Shown here one piece after another: positions 31,706 through 39,913 of a DNA stretch of 64,000 bases; position 1 is the first letter of the stretch; the number at the start of each line of letters is the position of its first letter. The position numbers and the translations under genes were made by a program. The DNA is from Neisseriaceae bacterium (lineage in GTDB: Bacteria > Pseudomonadota > Gammaproteobacteria > Burkholderiales > Chromobacteriaceae). The stretch lies in contig JAIYAC010000009.1 in NCBI GenBank assembly GCA_027489245.1, positions 62,001 to 126,000 on the forward strand. Direction: 5' to 3'. The notes below the pieces were generated by a model. It ran no database searches, was not told the origin of the DNA, and saw only the letters and a list, made by a program, of their open reading frames with translations.

Positions 31706-32800
31706 CTAGGGCAGCAGGGCCTGAAAACTGAAACGGTAACGCTGGATACCCGGGTTTTTCGCCTTGCTGTAGCTGGCAAAATCCACGCGGCTGAAATCGG
31801 CATCGCTGTACGCTTTCAGATAGCGCTGCGCCAACGCGGCGTCAAAGCGGACAAACAGCGGGCGCTGCAGCTCCAGCCCCTCGCTGGCGAAATCCTTGCC
31901 GTGCTCGTAGTCGTACAGCATCACCAGCGCCCAGGCACCGGTAACAAAATGGCCGCCAGCCAGCGTGGCCATGCTGCCATCACTCAGGCTTTGCAGTGCC
32001 TCCGGCGAGGTATTGATACCGCTGAAAAAGGCGTCTTTGCCTGGCTGGCCACCGCGTGCGCGCCACTCGGCCATGGCCCCCATGGCCATCTGGTCGCTAC
32101 CGGCCCATACCATGCGCGCTTGCGGGTGGCGGCGGTACAGCCAGCTGGCCTGGCGCGCCGCACGCTGGCGGTCCCATGCGGCCATCACCTCCTGCACCAC
32201 GACTACGTCGCCCGCATCACGCACCGCCTGGTACAAACCCTGCAAACGAAAAACCGAGGTAGGTGTGCTACGGTCGCCACCAATCACCAGCATGGGCATT
32301 TTGCCCCCTATGCGCGGCACCCGCGCCTGGCGCGCCCGGGCAATCAAGGCCTGGCCGGTAAGGTAGCCCGCATCCCGCGCCAGCGGCTCCAGCGAACCCA
32401 GCCACAAGGGAAACTTTTGCCGTGGCTTGCCCAGCTCGGCACCGGCCACACCGGAACCGCGGCCACTAAAGGCGAGAAAAGTCTTGATGCCGGCACCGCC
32501 GAGCACGCTCATCAGCTCGGCAGCGGTGCCGAACTCGTTGCTCAGGATCACATAATCCGGCCGCTGCCCCGCTGGCAGGCTGGCCAGTGTGCGTGCGTGC
32601 TCCAGCGCCAGCTTGTAGTTACGTGCGGCGTACTCTACGCGCAATGAAATACCCAGGTCTTCCGCGGCGGCCTGCATACAGCGGCTAGCGGTGAACCAGT
32701 AGGTTTCATTGGCATGCCCCGGGTTGATAAACGCCACAGACATGGCCCAAGCGGGGCGCACAAAACACAGGCAGCACAACAGCAATACGGCGCGCAGCAT
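31706..32800 (-). CDS. periplasmic sugar-type substrate-binding protein
   Basis: The 364-residue protein has a signal peptide (cleavage after about residue 19, PAWA) and the type I periplasmic-binding fold: VAFINPGHANETYW, DYVILSNEFGTAAEL, GAGIKTFLAFSG, VWAGSDQMAMGAMAE. No transporter genes adjoin. The divergent neighbour is a c-di-GMP-type GGDEF-EAL protein, so a sensory partnership is possible but unproven. The 210-bp gap to that gene is AT-rich and promoter-like. Confidence 0.8.
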   Translation of the reverse strand: MLRAVLLLCCLCFVRPAWAMSVAFINPGHANETYWFTASRCMQAAAEDLGISLRVEYAARNYKLALEHARTLASLPAGQRPDYVILSNEFGTAAELMSVLGGAGIKTFLAFSGRGSGVAGAELGKPRQKFPLWLGSLEPLARDAGYLTGQALIARARQARVPRIGGKMPMLVIGGDRSTPTSVFRLQGLYQAVRDAGDVVVVQEVMAAWDRQRAARQASWLYRRHPQARMVWAGSDQMAMGAMAEWRARGGQPGKDAFFSGINTSPEALQSLSDGSMATLAGGHFVTGAWALVMLYDYEHGKDFASEGLELQRPLFVRFDAALAQRYLKAYSDADFSRVDFASYSKAKNPGIQRYRFSFQALLP

Positions 32801-33010
32801 GGTGGCTATTCCTGAAATCGATAAATAACATTGTAGGTACTACCATAAAAAGTAGGTCGTTAATATCGAATAGCAGCGATCACTACGGTGCGCCCCACCC
32901 GTCATGCACAAAGCATGCACAACTGTGTCTATAAAACACACACATGCCCGATGGCATGAGAAAATTCCACCCAAGTCCATCCTGCTACGCCGACCAACGT
33001 CAAACCCGCC

Positions 33011-34999
33011 ATGCCCAACACACCCGAACAACACACGCCCACGTTGTGGCACTTCTTTTCCAGCCTGCTGGGGCAAGGCAGCAAAGAAATCCTGGGCCAG
33101 CAAGAACGCCGGGATAACGTACTGACCATTGCCCCTATCGGTTTTGTGGTGGCCGTGCTCTTTGCACTGTTCAACACCCTGCTGGCCCCGTTCCCGATAC
33201 TCGGGATGATTGAGGTAGCGGGCGCCCTGCTGCTGCTACTACCCGCCATCCGCCTGGCGCGGCGCGGCCAACATCTGCGCTGGGCTGAAAACCTGCTGAT
33301 GCTGTGTGGTTTTCTGGTATTCGGGGCACTGGTCGTCATCGGCGGCGTAGGGGGCACCGGGCTGTTCTGGGCGTACAGTTTTCCCTTCATGGCGTTTTTC
33401 ATCAAAGGCCAGCGCAAGGGCTGGCTATGGAGCAGCCTGTTTCTGCTGGAGGTTGGCGTACTGCTGCTGGCGCTGCGTGGCACCGCGCTGGCCTACCCCT
33501 ACGACCCGGTGCAGATACCGCACTATCTGTCGTCGCTGCTGTTTGTGTCGGTGATTGCCGCCTGCTTCAACCTGCTGCGCAGCCGCTTTCAGGAAAAACT
33601 GCACGAAGGCGTACTGGCCAATACCGCCACCGCCCAGCACTATCTGGACCAGCTGCAGTTTCTGGCCCTGCACGACCCGGTCACCAAGCTGCCCAACCGC
33701 ACCCGCATCCTGCCGGTACTGCAAGAGGAAATCGGCCAGGCCCAGGCCCGCCAGGGTGGCTTGCTGGTGATTGCCATGCGCCTGTCCCGCCTGCCCGAGA
33801 TCAGCAACATCATCGGCAACGACGCCACCAACGAACTGATGCAAGCCATTACCGCCACCTTGCAGCAGCTACTGGGCGACGGTGGCAGGCTGGGGCGCAT
33901 CGCCCGCGAGGAAATGCTGCTGATTTTTCACATGCGCAAACCGCAATTCGACCTGGATAACACCACGCGCATGGTAGGCAGCTACAACCTGGACTTTGAA
34001 ATACGCGGCTTCCCGGTGCACATCGACTACACCGCCGGCATTGCCACCTACCCGCACCACGGCAGCAGCGCCGAGGTGCTGCTGCACAAAGCCGAGCAGT
34101 CCATGCTGCAAGCCCTGCAACATGGCGTGCCGGCCACCATGTACGACGCCAGCCAGGACGAAGCCTTTGTGCGCTACCACTACCGCTTTGGCCGCCTGCG
34201 CGACGCCATGGCGCAAAACCAGCTGACCCAGCACTTTCAGCCGCTGATCAATATCCGCACCGGCAAGCTGGTCGCCGCCGAGGCGCTGGCACGCTGGTTC
34301 GACCCGGAAGAAGGCTTTATCTCGCCGCTGGAGTTCATCCCCATCGCCGAAAGCTCCGGCCTGATCAAGCCGCTGACCCGCTGGACCATCCGCGAAGCCC
34401 TGCGCCAGTGCGCACGCTGGCAGGGCGACTTTCCCGGCGTGGCCGTATCGGTGAACCTGTCGGTACGCAGCCTGTTCGACCCCGAGCTACTGCCCATGCT
34501 GCGCCAGCTGCTGCAGGAAACCGGCATCAACCCGGCGCTGGTGCGGCTGGAAGTCACCGAAAGCCTGATGCTGGCCGCACCGGAAAAAGGCCTGGCCATC
34601 CTGCGCGACATCGTGGCGCTAGGCATACGGCTGGCCATAGACGACTACGGTACCGGCTTTTCCTCGCTGGGCTACCTGAAGCTGCTGCCGGTGCAAGAGC
34701 TGAAAATCGACCAGCGCTTTATCCGCCACCTGGTAGAAGACCGCGGCGACATGGCCATTGTGGAATCCACCATCGACCTGGCACACCACCTGGGCCTGAG
34801 CGTGGTGGCCGAAGGCATAGAAGACCAGGAAACCATGCAGCAGCTGTGGCTGCTGGGCTGCGATATCGGCCAGGGCTACTACTACAGCAAGCCCATGCCG
34901 ATAGACGACTACCTGAGCTGGTGCGACCACTACCAGCGCCGCCAGGCCGCCGACCCGCAGCTGCTGGACAGCGAGCCGGATAATACCCCGCTGCTGTAG
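33011..34999 (+). CDS. membrane GGDEF-EAL protein, probable c-di-GMP phosphodiesterase
   Basis: The 662-residue protein has several N-terminal membrane helices (about residues 38-195), then a GGDEF-like domain and an EAL domain. The GGDEF site reads AREEM, lacking the second Gly and the Asp, so diguanylate cyclase activity is unlikely. The EAL domain keeps AEALARW (about residue 422), NLSVRSL, TESLML, DDYGTGFSSL (about 543) and LKIDQRFI, so it should hydrolyse c-di-GMP. The degenerate domain may bind GTP as a regulator. It is the last ordinary gene before the low-G+C island. Confidence 0.9.
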   Translation: MPNTPEQHTPTLWHFFSSLLGQGSKEILGQQERRDNVLTIAPIGFVVAVLFALFNTLLAPFPILGMIEVAGALLLLLPAIRLARRGQHLRWAENLLMLCGFLVFGALVVIGGVGGTGLFWAYSFPFMAFFIKGQRKGWLWSSLFLLEVGVLLLALRGTALAYPYDPVQIPHYLSSLLFVSVIAACFNLLRSRFQEKLHEGVLANTATAQHYLDQLQFLALHDPVTKLPNRTRILPVLQEEIGQAQARQGGLLVIAMRLSRLPEISNIIGNDATNELMQAITATLQQLLGDGGRLGRIAREEMLLIFHMRKPQFDLDNTTRMVGSYNLDFEIRGFPVHIDYTAGIATYPHHGSSAEVLLHKAEQSMLQALQHGVPATMYDASQDEAFVRYHYRFGRLRDAMAQNQLTQHFQPLINIRTGKLVAAEALARWFDPEEGFISPLEFIPIAESSGLIKPLTRWTIREALRQCARWQGDFPGVAVSVNLSVRSLFDPELLPMLRQLLQETGINPALVRLEVTESLMLAAPEKGLAILRDIVALGIRLAIDDYGTGFSSLGYLKLLPVQELKIDQRFIRHLVEDRGDMAIVESTIDLAHHLGLSVVAEGIEDQETMQQLWLLGCDIGQGYYYSKPMPIDDYLSWCDHYQRRQAADPQLLDSEPDNTPLL

Positions 35000-35113
35000 C
35001 TACTACCCACTGGCAGTGCAGGCTCGGCAGGTTAGCCGCAGGCCACACCTTCAGGTCGCATTGAGTACAGCAAAGTCAAACCTGTCATGTTAACAATTGT
35101 CGGGCGATTGCCT

Positions 35114-35341
35114 TCAAAAATGGATGCAGTGACCAAAATATACATTGCCGTTTTCGAGAAAAACGAATGATTTTCTGGCCCCCATTTCGTACTCGTTGAC
35201 TACCAATACGTAGACATTGGAGCCTGCACCTGCACCTTCTTCTCGGCGCAAAGTTGTTATGATTTTGTATGAGTTGTCATCCGAGCCAAAATCAATGATC
35301 TGTGGTTTGGTCAGGTACGAATTATTGAGAGCACCAGTCAT
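35114..35341 (-). CDS. hypothetical protein, cassette-borne
   Basis: The 75-residue product (MTGALNNSYLTKPQIIDFG...) is not recognised. It has no signal peptide, shows alternating hydrophobic strands (NVYVLVVNEY, KSFVFLENGNVYFG) and may be a small beta-rich protein. It is separated by only 39 bp from the next upstream small gene and has lower G+C than the chromosome around it. Whether it is expressed is unknown. Confidence 0.4.
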   Translation of the reverse strand: MTGALNNSYLTKPQIIDFGSDDNSYKIITTLRREEGAGAGSNVYVLVVNEYEMGARKSFVFLENGNVYFGHCIHF

Positions 35342-35380
35342 GATTCCGCTTTGGCGGTTAACTGTAAACTCTCGATTTAA

Positions 35381-35539
35381 TTAGCTTTTCTCTCGAAGGG
35401 CGAGTGACTGCACTGGAGAATCTTGCGCGACAGCAACCCGCTCAATAATGCAGCGATAGTCACGAAGTACTTGCGCTTCCACTGGTTGAGATACGAGTAC
35501 GGCACACAAGAAGGCGAAGAACTGGATAGGTGTGTTCAT
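35381..35539 (-). CDS. small exported hypothetical protein, cassette-borne
   Basis: Starting at the ATG at 35539, the 52-residue product begins MNTPIQFFAFLCAVLVSQPVEA, a convincing signal peptide, followed by about 30 residues with one Cys. The frame is open a further 52 codons upstream, but that part is the attC-like site read as protein and is unlikely to be real. Function unknown. Confidence 0.45.
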   Translation of the reverse strand: MNTPIQFFAFLCAVLVSQPVEAQVLRDYRCIIERVAVAQDSPVQSLALREKS

Positions 35540-35606
35540 GGTCGTTGATAAGCACAGAAGCTTCCCTATTTCGGTCCTGCCCGTTGGCTGGATTGAGCGC
35601 AACAAC

Positions 35607-35675
35607 GCCCAACGTTTACCGAGCAGCCTCGCTGCAAAGATGCTGTTTCCCTTGAAAACGCGACCACCGCTGCGC
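35607..35675 (-). repeat. attC-like site, partly degenerate
   Basis: On the minus strand the end box GTTGGGC (plus-strand GCCCAAC 35607-35613) is intact, while the opposite box reads GCGCAGC (35669-35675) instead of RYYYAAC. The inner sequence CCCTTGAAAACGCGA is shared with the site at 36121-36230. It lies between two small cassette genes. Confidence 0.45.
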
Positions 35676-35681
35676 TTAATT

Positions 35682-36110
35682 TTATTCAGCCACATTCAAC
35701 CGTGCCGAGTCTGCATTGCAATTCACTGAAAAAATAATTCCAATTGCATTCACACCCAAATACTGATCAAAACTCACCCAATCATAATGTACGTGATAAT
35801 TCATTCCGGATACTGGATCATCAACCTCAACCGGGATGCTACCAGATAGGCTATTGTAAAATTCAGCGGTTCCACTGATGATGAGCTTTCCATCTTTAGG
35901 TTGAATACAATTCTCTGTTGCCAGTACGCATTTCAGCTCGGAAAGAACCATTGAATATGGAGAAGGATCAAAATCCTCCTCCACATTAAATATTATATGA
36001 CTTAATTTCTTCGTGGCGATGCTTTGAAATACCTGACGCAGCTCCATGAACTCAAGGGTTGAGCCTTTAATTTCAACGTCTTCATTTTCGCTATATCTAA
36101 TCTTTATCAT
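35682..36110 (-). CDS. hypothetical protein, cassette-borne
   Basis: The 142-residue soluble protein is not recognised. It is acidic, with strands such as LSHIIFNVEEDF and YHVHYDWVSFDQYL, a look shared by some small immunity or cassette proteins, but no family can be assigned. Its ATG is 11 bp after the GTTAGGC box of the attC-like site at 36121-36230, the usual spacing for an integron cassette. Low G+C with AT-rich codons. Confidence 0.6.
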   Translation of the reverse strand: MIKIRYSENEDVEIKGSTLEFMELRQVFQSIATKKLSHIIFNVEEDFDPSPYSMVLSELKCVLATENCIQPKDGKLIISGTAEFYNSLSGSIPVEVDDPVSGMNYHVHYDWVSFDQYLGVNAIGIIFSVNCNADSARLNVAE

Positions 36111-36120
36111 TACTTATTCA

Positions 36121-36230
36121 GCCTAACGTGCAATATACACCCTGCAGGTATATATTTGATTAATTCTTGCGCACAACATATCTGCCTACAAACCATGCCA
36201 ACTCCCTTGAAAACGCGATAAGCGTTGGGC
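36121..36230 (-). repeat. attC-like recombination site
   Basis: On the minus strand the 110-bp element begins GCCCAACG and ends CGTTAGGC, imperfect inverted ends that fit the RYYYAAC...GTTRRRY rule for attC. Its 3' half is a near repeat of the sequence at 36939-36988, and its 5' half shares CCCTTGAAAACGCGA with 35607-35675. It separates two cassette genes. Confidence 0.6.
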
Positions 36231-36298
36231 TTCATTTCATTCAGCCTAATCTACCGTGCAACAAGCGCAGCTTGCGGACGTTCCTCTCAACTGCCAGG

Positions 36299-36925
36299 TT
36301 AAATAATGTAATCATCAAAATACCTTTGAAGACGTTGCTCAATGCACGGTAATTCGTTGAAATTGTCGTGGCGAAGATCGACTGTAAAATTGCGAACACC
36401 TTCAAGTAGAACCTCTTTGGCTCTGGTGTGTTCGCCTGCAATGAGGAGGAAGTCTGCTGCTCGATCAAACATCCATTTTTTAGCCACCAGTTCTTCGGCC
36501 GCACCAGCCCAAGACGAAATTCTATCTAGGTATGGAAAGCCGGCCCTCGCTACACATGCCAAGAACTCGCTCATTTCATCCGCATCTTCTGGTTTGCCCA
36601 AAAGTTGGAAGTGTTTGTCGGGTCCGCGCTTCCATTCAGTGATGTTCCAATCAGAAGCACCACCTAAAGCGTTGTTCGCAGGGCGAATACCCCACTGCTC
36701 TTCATGCCATTTCGCATAGTCTTTGGATGAGACATTCCACACACTCCAGAAAGTGCAGTCATTTTCCTTATTACACTTGCTCAAACAAATTACGACGGTC
36801 TGCTTAATGGGTCCTATAGTTCGATTGAACTCAAGCTTTCCACTCGAAAACCGAAAGCCATGACTATTGAAGAATGAAATAACCTTAGGCTCTAAATTTT
36901 TTAGCAAAAGATCTCGAGGAGTCAT
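36299..36925 (-). CDS. hypothetical protein (possibly DUF4304-like), cassette-borne
   Basis: The 208-residue soluble product begins MTPRDLLLKNLEPKVISFFNSHGFRFSSG. That layout (helix, then a strand FNRTIGPIKQTVVICLSKCN) recalls DUF4304-type proteins common in cassettes, but the match is weak. It contains several Trp residues (FWSVWNV, WHEEQWG). The start codon is 13 bp after a GTTAGGC box. Function unknown. Confidence 0.6.
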   Translation of the reverse strand: MTPRDLLLKNLEPKVISFFNSHGFRFSSGKLEFNRTIGPIKQTVVICLSKCNKENDCTFWSVWNVSSKDYAKWHEEQWGIRPANNALGGASDWNITEWKRGPDKHFQLLGKPEDADEMSEFLACVARAGFPYLDRISSWAGAAEELVAKKWMFDRAADFLLIAGEHTRAKEVLLEGVRNFTVDLRHDNFNELPCIEQRLQRYFDDYII

Positions 36926-36938
36926 ATGAGTGCAGTTT

Positions 36939-37020
36939 GCCTAACGTGAAATATTCACCTTAACAGGTATATATTTGGTTGATTCAAGCAGATAACAATG
37001 CAGGCAGGATTGAGTGCAGC
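36939..37020 (-). repeat. attC-like site, second copy
   Basis: The minus-strand end CACGTTAGGC (36939-36948) and the adjoining 50 bp closely match the site at 36121. The opposite box is not clear; ACTCAAT, one mismatch from RYYYAAC, occurs near 37011-37017. The far boundary is approximate. Confidence 0.45.
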
Positions 37021-37092
37021 GTACCCACCAACTCATCCTTGCAATGTGGCGGGCATGGCCTATTGGTCTTAGCCAACTCTACTTGCTACCTC

Positions 37093-37485
37093 TTATCGTT
37101 CAAGTCTGCCGGGCAACCGAAGAACGCGAGCGACTTCTTCGTGATTGATAACGCTGCAGCGGACCATGTGTTCGCAATAGTCGCCGACAGTCTGGATGAC
37201 CAGCTTCCCCTGCGCCATCTCTTTGAGAATCCGCTTGTCAGCGACATCCCTGATGTCGCCGTCAATGATGTCGAATTGGTTCCACTTGAAGTCGGAAGGC
37301 GGGTCCGCCTTCAACTCATACCCAAAGCGAGCATCAAGGGGCAGCGACGCCTCGGGTACGCCGAACACCTCGGCCAGATGCCGCAACGAATACCGGCGAA
37401 CATCCTCTTCCGACGGGATGGTAGTTACCGTTTTTTTCACTTTGAACCACATCGGCAGCTCTCTCCAAATGATGTTGCATCCCAA
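37093..37485 (-). CDS. hypothetical protein, cassette-borne
   Basis: The product of up to 130 residues (an internal Met at 37452 gives 119) is not firmly recognised. Segments RRYSLRHLAEVFGVPEASLPLDARFGYELKAD and VGDYCEHMVRC recall DUF1493-like, acyl-carrier-type small proteins. That similarity is impressionistic. It is the outermost gene of the island on the minus strand, and base composition rises towards the chromosomal average here. Confidence 0.5.
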   Translation of the reverse strand: MGCNIIWRELPMWFKVKKTVTTIPSEEDVRRYSLRHLAEVFGVPEASLPLDARFGYELKADPPSDFKWNQFDIIDGDIRDVADKRILKEMAQGKLVIQTVGDYCEHMVRCSVINHEEVARVLRLPGRLER

Positions 37486-37527
37486 GGGAAGGTCTGAACA
37501 AGCCCCTGTAATGACCCAGCCCTTTCT

Positions 37528-38463
37528 TCACAGGCTGCGCAAGGACCGGCTTTGCCATACCGTCTGCAAGCGGGTATCGGTAAAGTCGTCCGGCGTTACC
37601 GTTAGCCGGCGTGGCCACAGACCCAGAAAGCCGTGCAGGCGCGGGCGCATGTCCAGCCACTGTGCTACACCGCGGTAGCAATAGAACACCAGCTCGGCGC
37701 AGCTAAAGCTCTGGAAGGCTTTCACGTCGTTGCAGGCAAAGTCGTACTCGGCACCCAGCTTGCCCAGCGCCGCCGCGCAGGCTAGCTGGGTGGCTTCGTG
37801 GCGCTGCAGGGTGTGGTCGGCCAGCAGCTGGCTGGCCAGGCGCTGTTCGGCGCTGCCTGGCTGCAGCGCAAAAACCGGCGCCACATCAGTGTGCGCTACG
37901 CCCTGAAACGTATCGGGCAGGCGCAGCACCTGCAGGTAGTCGCAGCGGCAAAAGCTGAGGATGTCTTCCATCTGCACGCCTTCCGCCATGGCGTGAATCA
38001 CCATGGCGTTATCGGGCCAGCTACCATCGTCGCCTGCTTGCAGTACGCTATCGAAAAAGCGCTCACGCATGGCTTCCTGGTGCGCCGGCAGGGCGGTGGC
38101 GGGAATACGGCGGTCCTGGTCCCAGGCGTAGCCGCTGATATCGGCGGCGGCGTGCTCGCGGTCTTGCGGCCCGATGCGGCCAACGTAGAGCGCGGCATGG
38201 GTAAAGCGGCCTTTGCGGCGCTGGCCGGTGCCGAGCGGCCAGCTGCTGCGGATAAACCAGCTGTCCAGATAGCCATCGTAGGCGCGCAGCAGGATATCGC
38301 CGGGCTGCAATACGCCCAGCAGCTCGCGTACATCGGCGCCTTTGACACGGTAGGTAGACGGGTCGAATACGATGACTGGCGGGGCGCGAAAGTATTTCAG
38401 GCGCCCCAGCAGGGTCATGGCGGCTTTTTGCAGCGGGCGGAACATATGAAATACCAGCAGCAT
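37528..38463 (-). CDS. YiiX-like permuted NlpC/P60 (papain-like) hydrolase
   Basis: The product of about 311 residues has the permuted papain-like layout: LQPGDILLRAYDG, then FTHAALYVG (catalytic His), VIHAMAEGVQ, and late in the chain FSCAELVFYCYR with the probable catalytic Cys. Such YiiX/YebB-type proteins are thought to hydrolyse amide or thioester bonds in lipids or cell-wall material. Several starts are possible (GTG at 38502, ATG at 38463, 38445 or 38418); none has a clear ribosome binding site. Confidence 0.75.
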   Translation of the reverse strand: MLLVFHMFRPLQKAAMTLLGRLKYFRAPPVIVFDPSTYRVKGADVRELLGVLQPGDILLRAYDGYLDSWFIRSSWPLGTGQRRKGRFTHAALYVGRIGPQDREHAAADISGYAWDQDRRIPATALPAHQEAMRERFFDSVLQAGDDGSWPDNAMVIHAMAEGVQMEDILSFCRCDYLQVLRLPDTFQGVAHTDVAPVFALQPGSAEQRLASQLLADHTLQRHEATQLACAAALGKLGAEYDFACNDVKAFQSFSCAELVFYCYRGVAQWLDMRPRLHGFLGLWPRRLTVTPDDFTDTRLQTVWQSRSLRSL

Positions 38464-38547
38464 TTCGATATGGCAACTATGACAAATGGCCGCCCTATCC
38501 ACAAGCCTAGCGCCTGGCTGCCTGCCTGACAGGCCAGTAAGCTGTGT

Positions 38548-39696
38548 TTATCGAGACACGCCCGCCCCCAGCGCCAGTAGCGCGCCCACATTGCCCGCCA
38601 GCCGTGCCAGGTTGGCCGCAGCGTTGCCCAGTGCGGCATCCAGCGTGGTGATGCGGTCCACGCAGGCAAATACGGCGCGGATGTGGTGCTGCTGCAGCGC
38701 CTCTACCCCGTCGCCCAGGCTGCCACCGATGGCAATAGTGGGTACGCCATGGCGAGCCGCCAGCGTGGCCACGCCCACCGGCGTTTTGCCAAAGGCGCTT
38801 TGGCCGTCCAGCCGGCCTTCGCCGGTAATGACCAGGTCGGCGCCCTGCAGCGCAGCGGCCAGCCCGGCGGCTTCCAGCACCAGCTCGATGCCCGCCTGCA
38901 TGTGCCCGCCCAGCACCGCCAGCGCGGCCGCACCCATGCCGCCGGCGGCACCGCTACCGGGCAAGTTGGCCGCATCGCAGCCGGTGGTGGCGTGCAGCAC
39001 GGCAGCGTAGCGCGCCAGCGCGGCGTCCAGCTGCGCCACCATGGCAGGCGTGGCGCCTTTTTGCGGGCCGAATACCGCGCTGGCACCGTGCTCGCCCAGC
39101 AGCGGGTTACGTACATCACAGGCAATGTCGATGCGGCACTGTGCCAGCCGTGGGTCCAGCGCCGACAGGTCCAGCGTGGCCAGCTTGGCCAGCGCCGCGC
39201 CGCCCGGTGGCAAGGGCTCGCCGGTGGCGTCCAGCAGCCGCGCGCCCAGTGCGGCCAACATGCCGGCGCCGCCGTCGTTGGTGGCCGAGCCGCCTATAGC
39301 CAGAATCAGCCGCCGTGCGCCGTGGTCCAGCGCGGCGCGGATGAGCTGGCCGGTGCCGTAGCTGCAGGCGCGCAGCGGGTCGCGCTGCTCGCGTGGCACC
39401 AGGGCAATGCCGCTGGCGGCGGCCATCTCTACCACGGCGGTTTCGCCATCGCCCAGCATGCCCCAGGCGGCACGTACCGGCGCACCCAGCGGGCCGCGAG
39501 CGTCCAGGTAGTGGTAGCGGCCACCGGTGGCTGCCAGCAGGGCGTCCAGTGTGCCTTCGCCGCCGTCGGCCACCGGCACGGTGTGCAAGACGGTATGCGG
39601 CAGGTGCGGCGCCAGCGCGGCGGCGATGATGTCGGCTACCTGCTGCGCGCTAAGGGTTTCTTTGAAGGAATCGGGGGCGATGACGATCTTGCGCAT
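38548..39696 (-). CDS. garK: glycerate kinase
   Basis: Glycerate 2-kinase phosphorylates D-glycerate. The 382-residue product starts MRKIVIAPDSFKETLSAQQVA and has PVADGGEGTLDAL, GGSATNDGGAGMLAALGA and TGEGRLDGQSAFGK, all family signatures. AGGAGA precedes the ATG at 39696; the open frame upstream has no similarity. No other glyoxylate or glucarate genes adjoin. Three dispersed motifs lie inside the gene. The symbol follows the E. coli homologue. Confidence 0.92.
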   Translation of the reverse strand: MRKIVIAPDSFKETLSAQQVADIIAAALAPHLPHTVLHTVPVADGGEGTLDALLAATGGRYHYLDARGPLGAPVRAAWGMLGDGETAVVEMAAASGIALVPREQRDPLRACSYGTGQLIRAALDHGARRLILAIGGSATNDGGAGMLAALGARLLDATGEPLPPGGAALAKLATLDLSALDPRLAQCRIDIACDVRNPLLGEHGASAVFGPQKGATPAMVAQLDAALARYAAVLHATTGCDAANLPGSGAAGGMGAAALAVLGGHMQAGIELVLEAAGLAAALQGADLVITGEGRLDGQSAFGKTPVGVATLAARHGVPTIAIGGSLGDGVEALQQHHIRAVFACVDRITTLDAALGNAAANLARLAGNVGALLALGAGVSR

Positions 39697-39734
39697 GATG
39701 TCTCCTGCTGGCGGCACGCAGCCGCCGCATGATA

Positions 39735-39747
39735 AGGGTTGGCCGCG
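39735..39747 (-). repeat. single AGGGTTGGCCGCG motif upstream of the glycerate kinase gene
   Basis: One motif copy lies in the 217-bp gap 39697-39913 between the glycerate kinase start and the lysR end. A second copy (39920-39931) overlaps the 3' end of lysR. No gene was seen in the gap. Confidence 0.65.
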
Positions 39748-39913
39748 ACAATGTGGCCAAGCTGATATGGATGACAAAGCCTGCTTGCCCCGCAAACGGG
39801 CTTTGCCTTGCAAACCGCCAGGCTGCGAATTCAAGCACTTACGTGGCGCAGCCGGCCTGGCCTAGTGCGGCAAAACCTTGAAAGGTACTTTGTCAGCCGC
39901 CTGCGGCCCGCCG

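Larger units (their letters stand above)
35020..37500. mobile_element. putative integron cassette cluster without integrase (CALIN-like island)
   Basis: This stretch is visibly poorer in G+C than its surroundings. It carries only small unrecognised genes, all on the minus strand, and lacks the GCGGCCAAC motif found about once per kb elsewhere. Between the genes lie attC-like sites with GTTAGGC or GTTGGGC boxes on the minus strand, and in two cases the next start codon follows within about 20 bp. No integron integrase is in the window. Boundaries are approximate. Confidence 0.55.

Noticed and set aside
35540..35695. N-terminal extension of the small exported cassette gene
   Set aside because: This part is the attC-like repeat read as protein; the signal peptide starts at the ATG at 35539.
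36241..36504. Alternative minus-strand frame overlapping the 208-residue cassette gene
   Set aside because: It overlaps a longer, better-supported frame and lacks a cassette-type start near an attC box.
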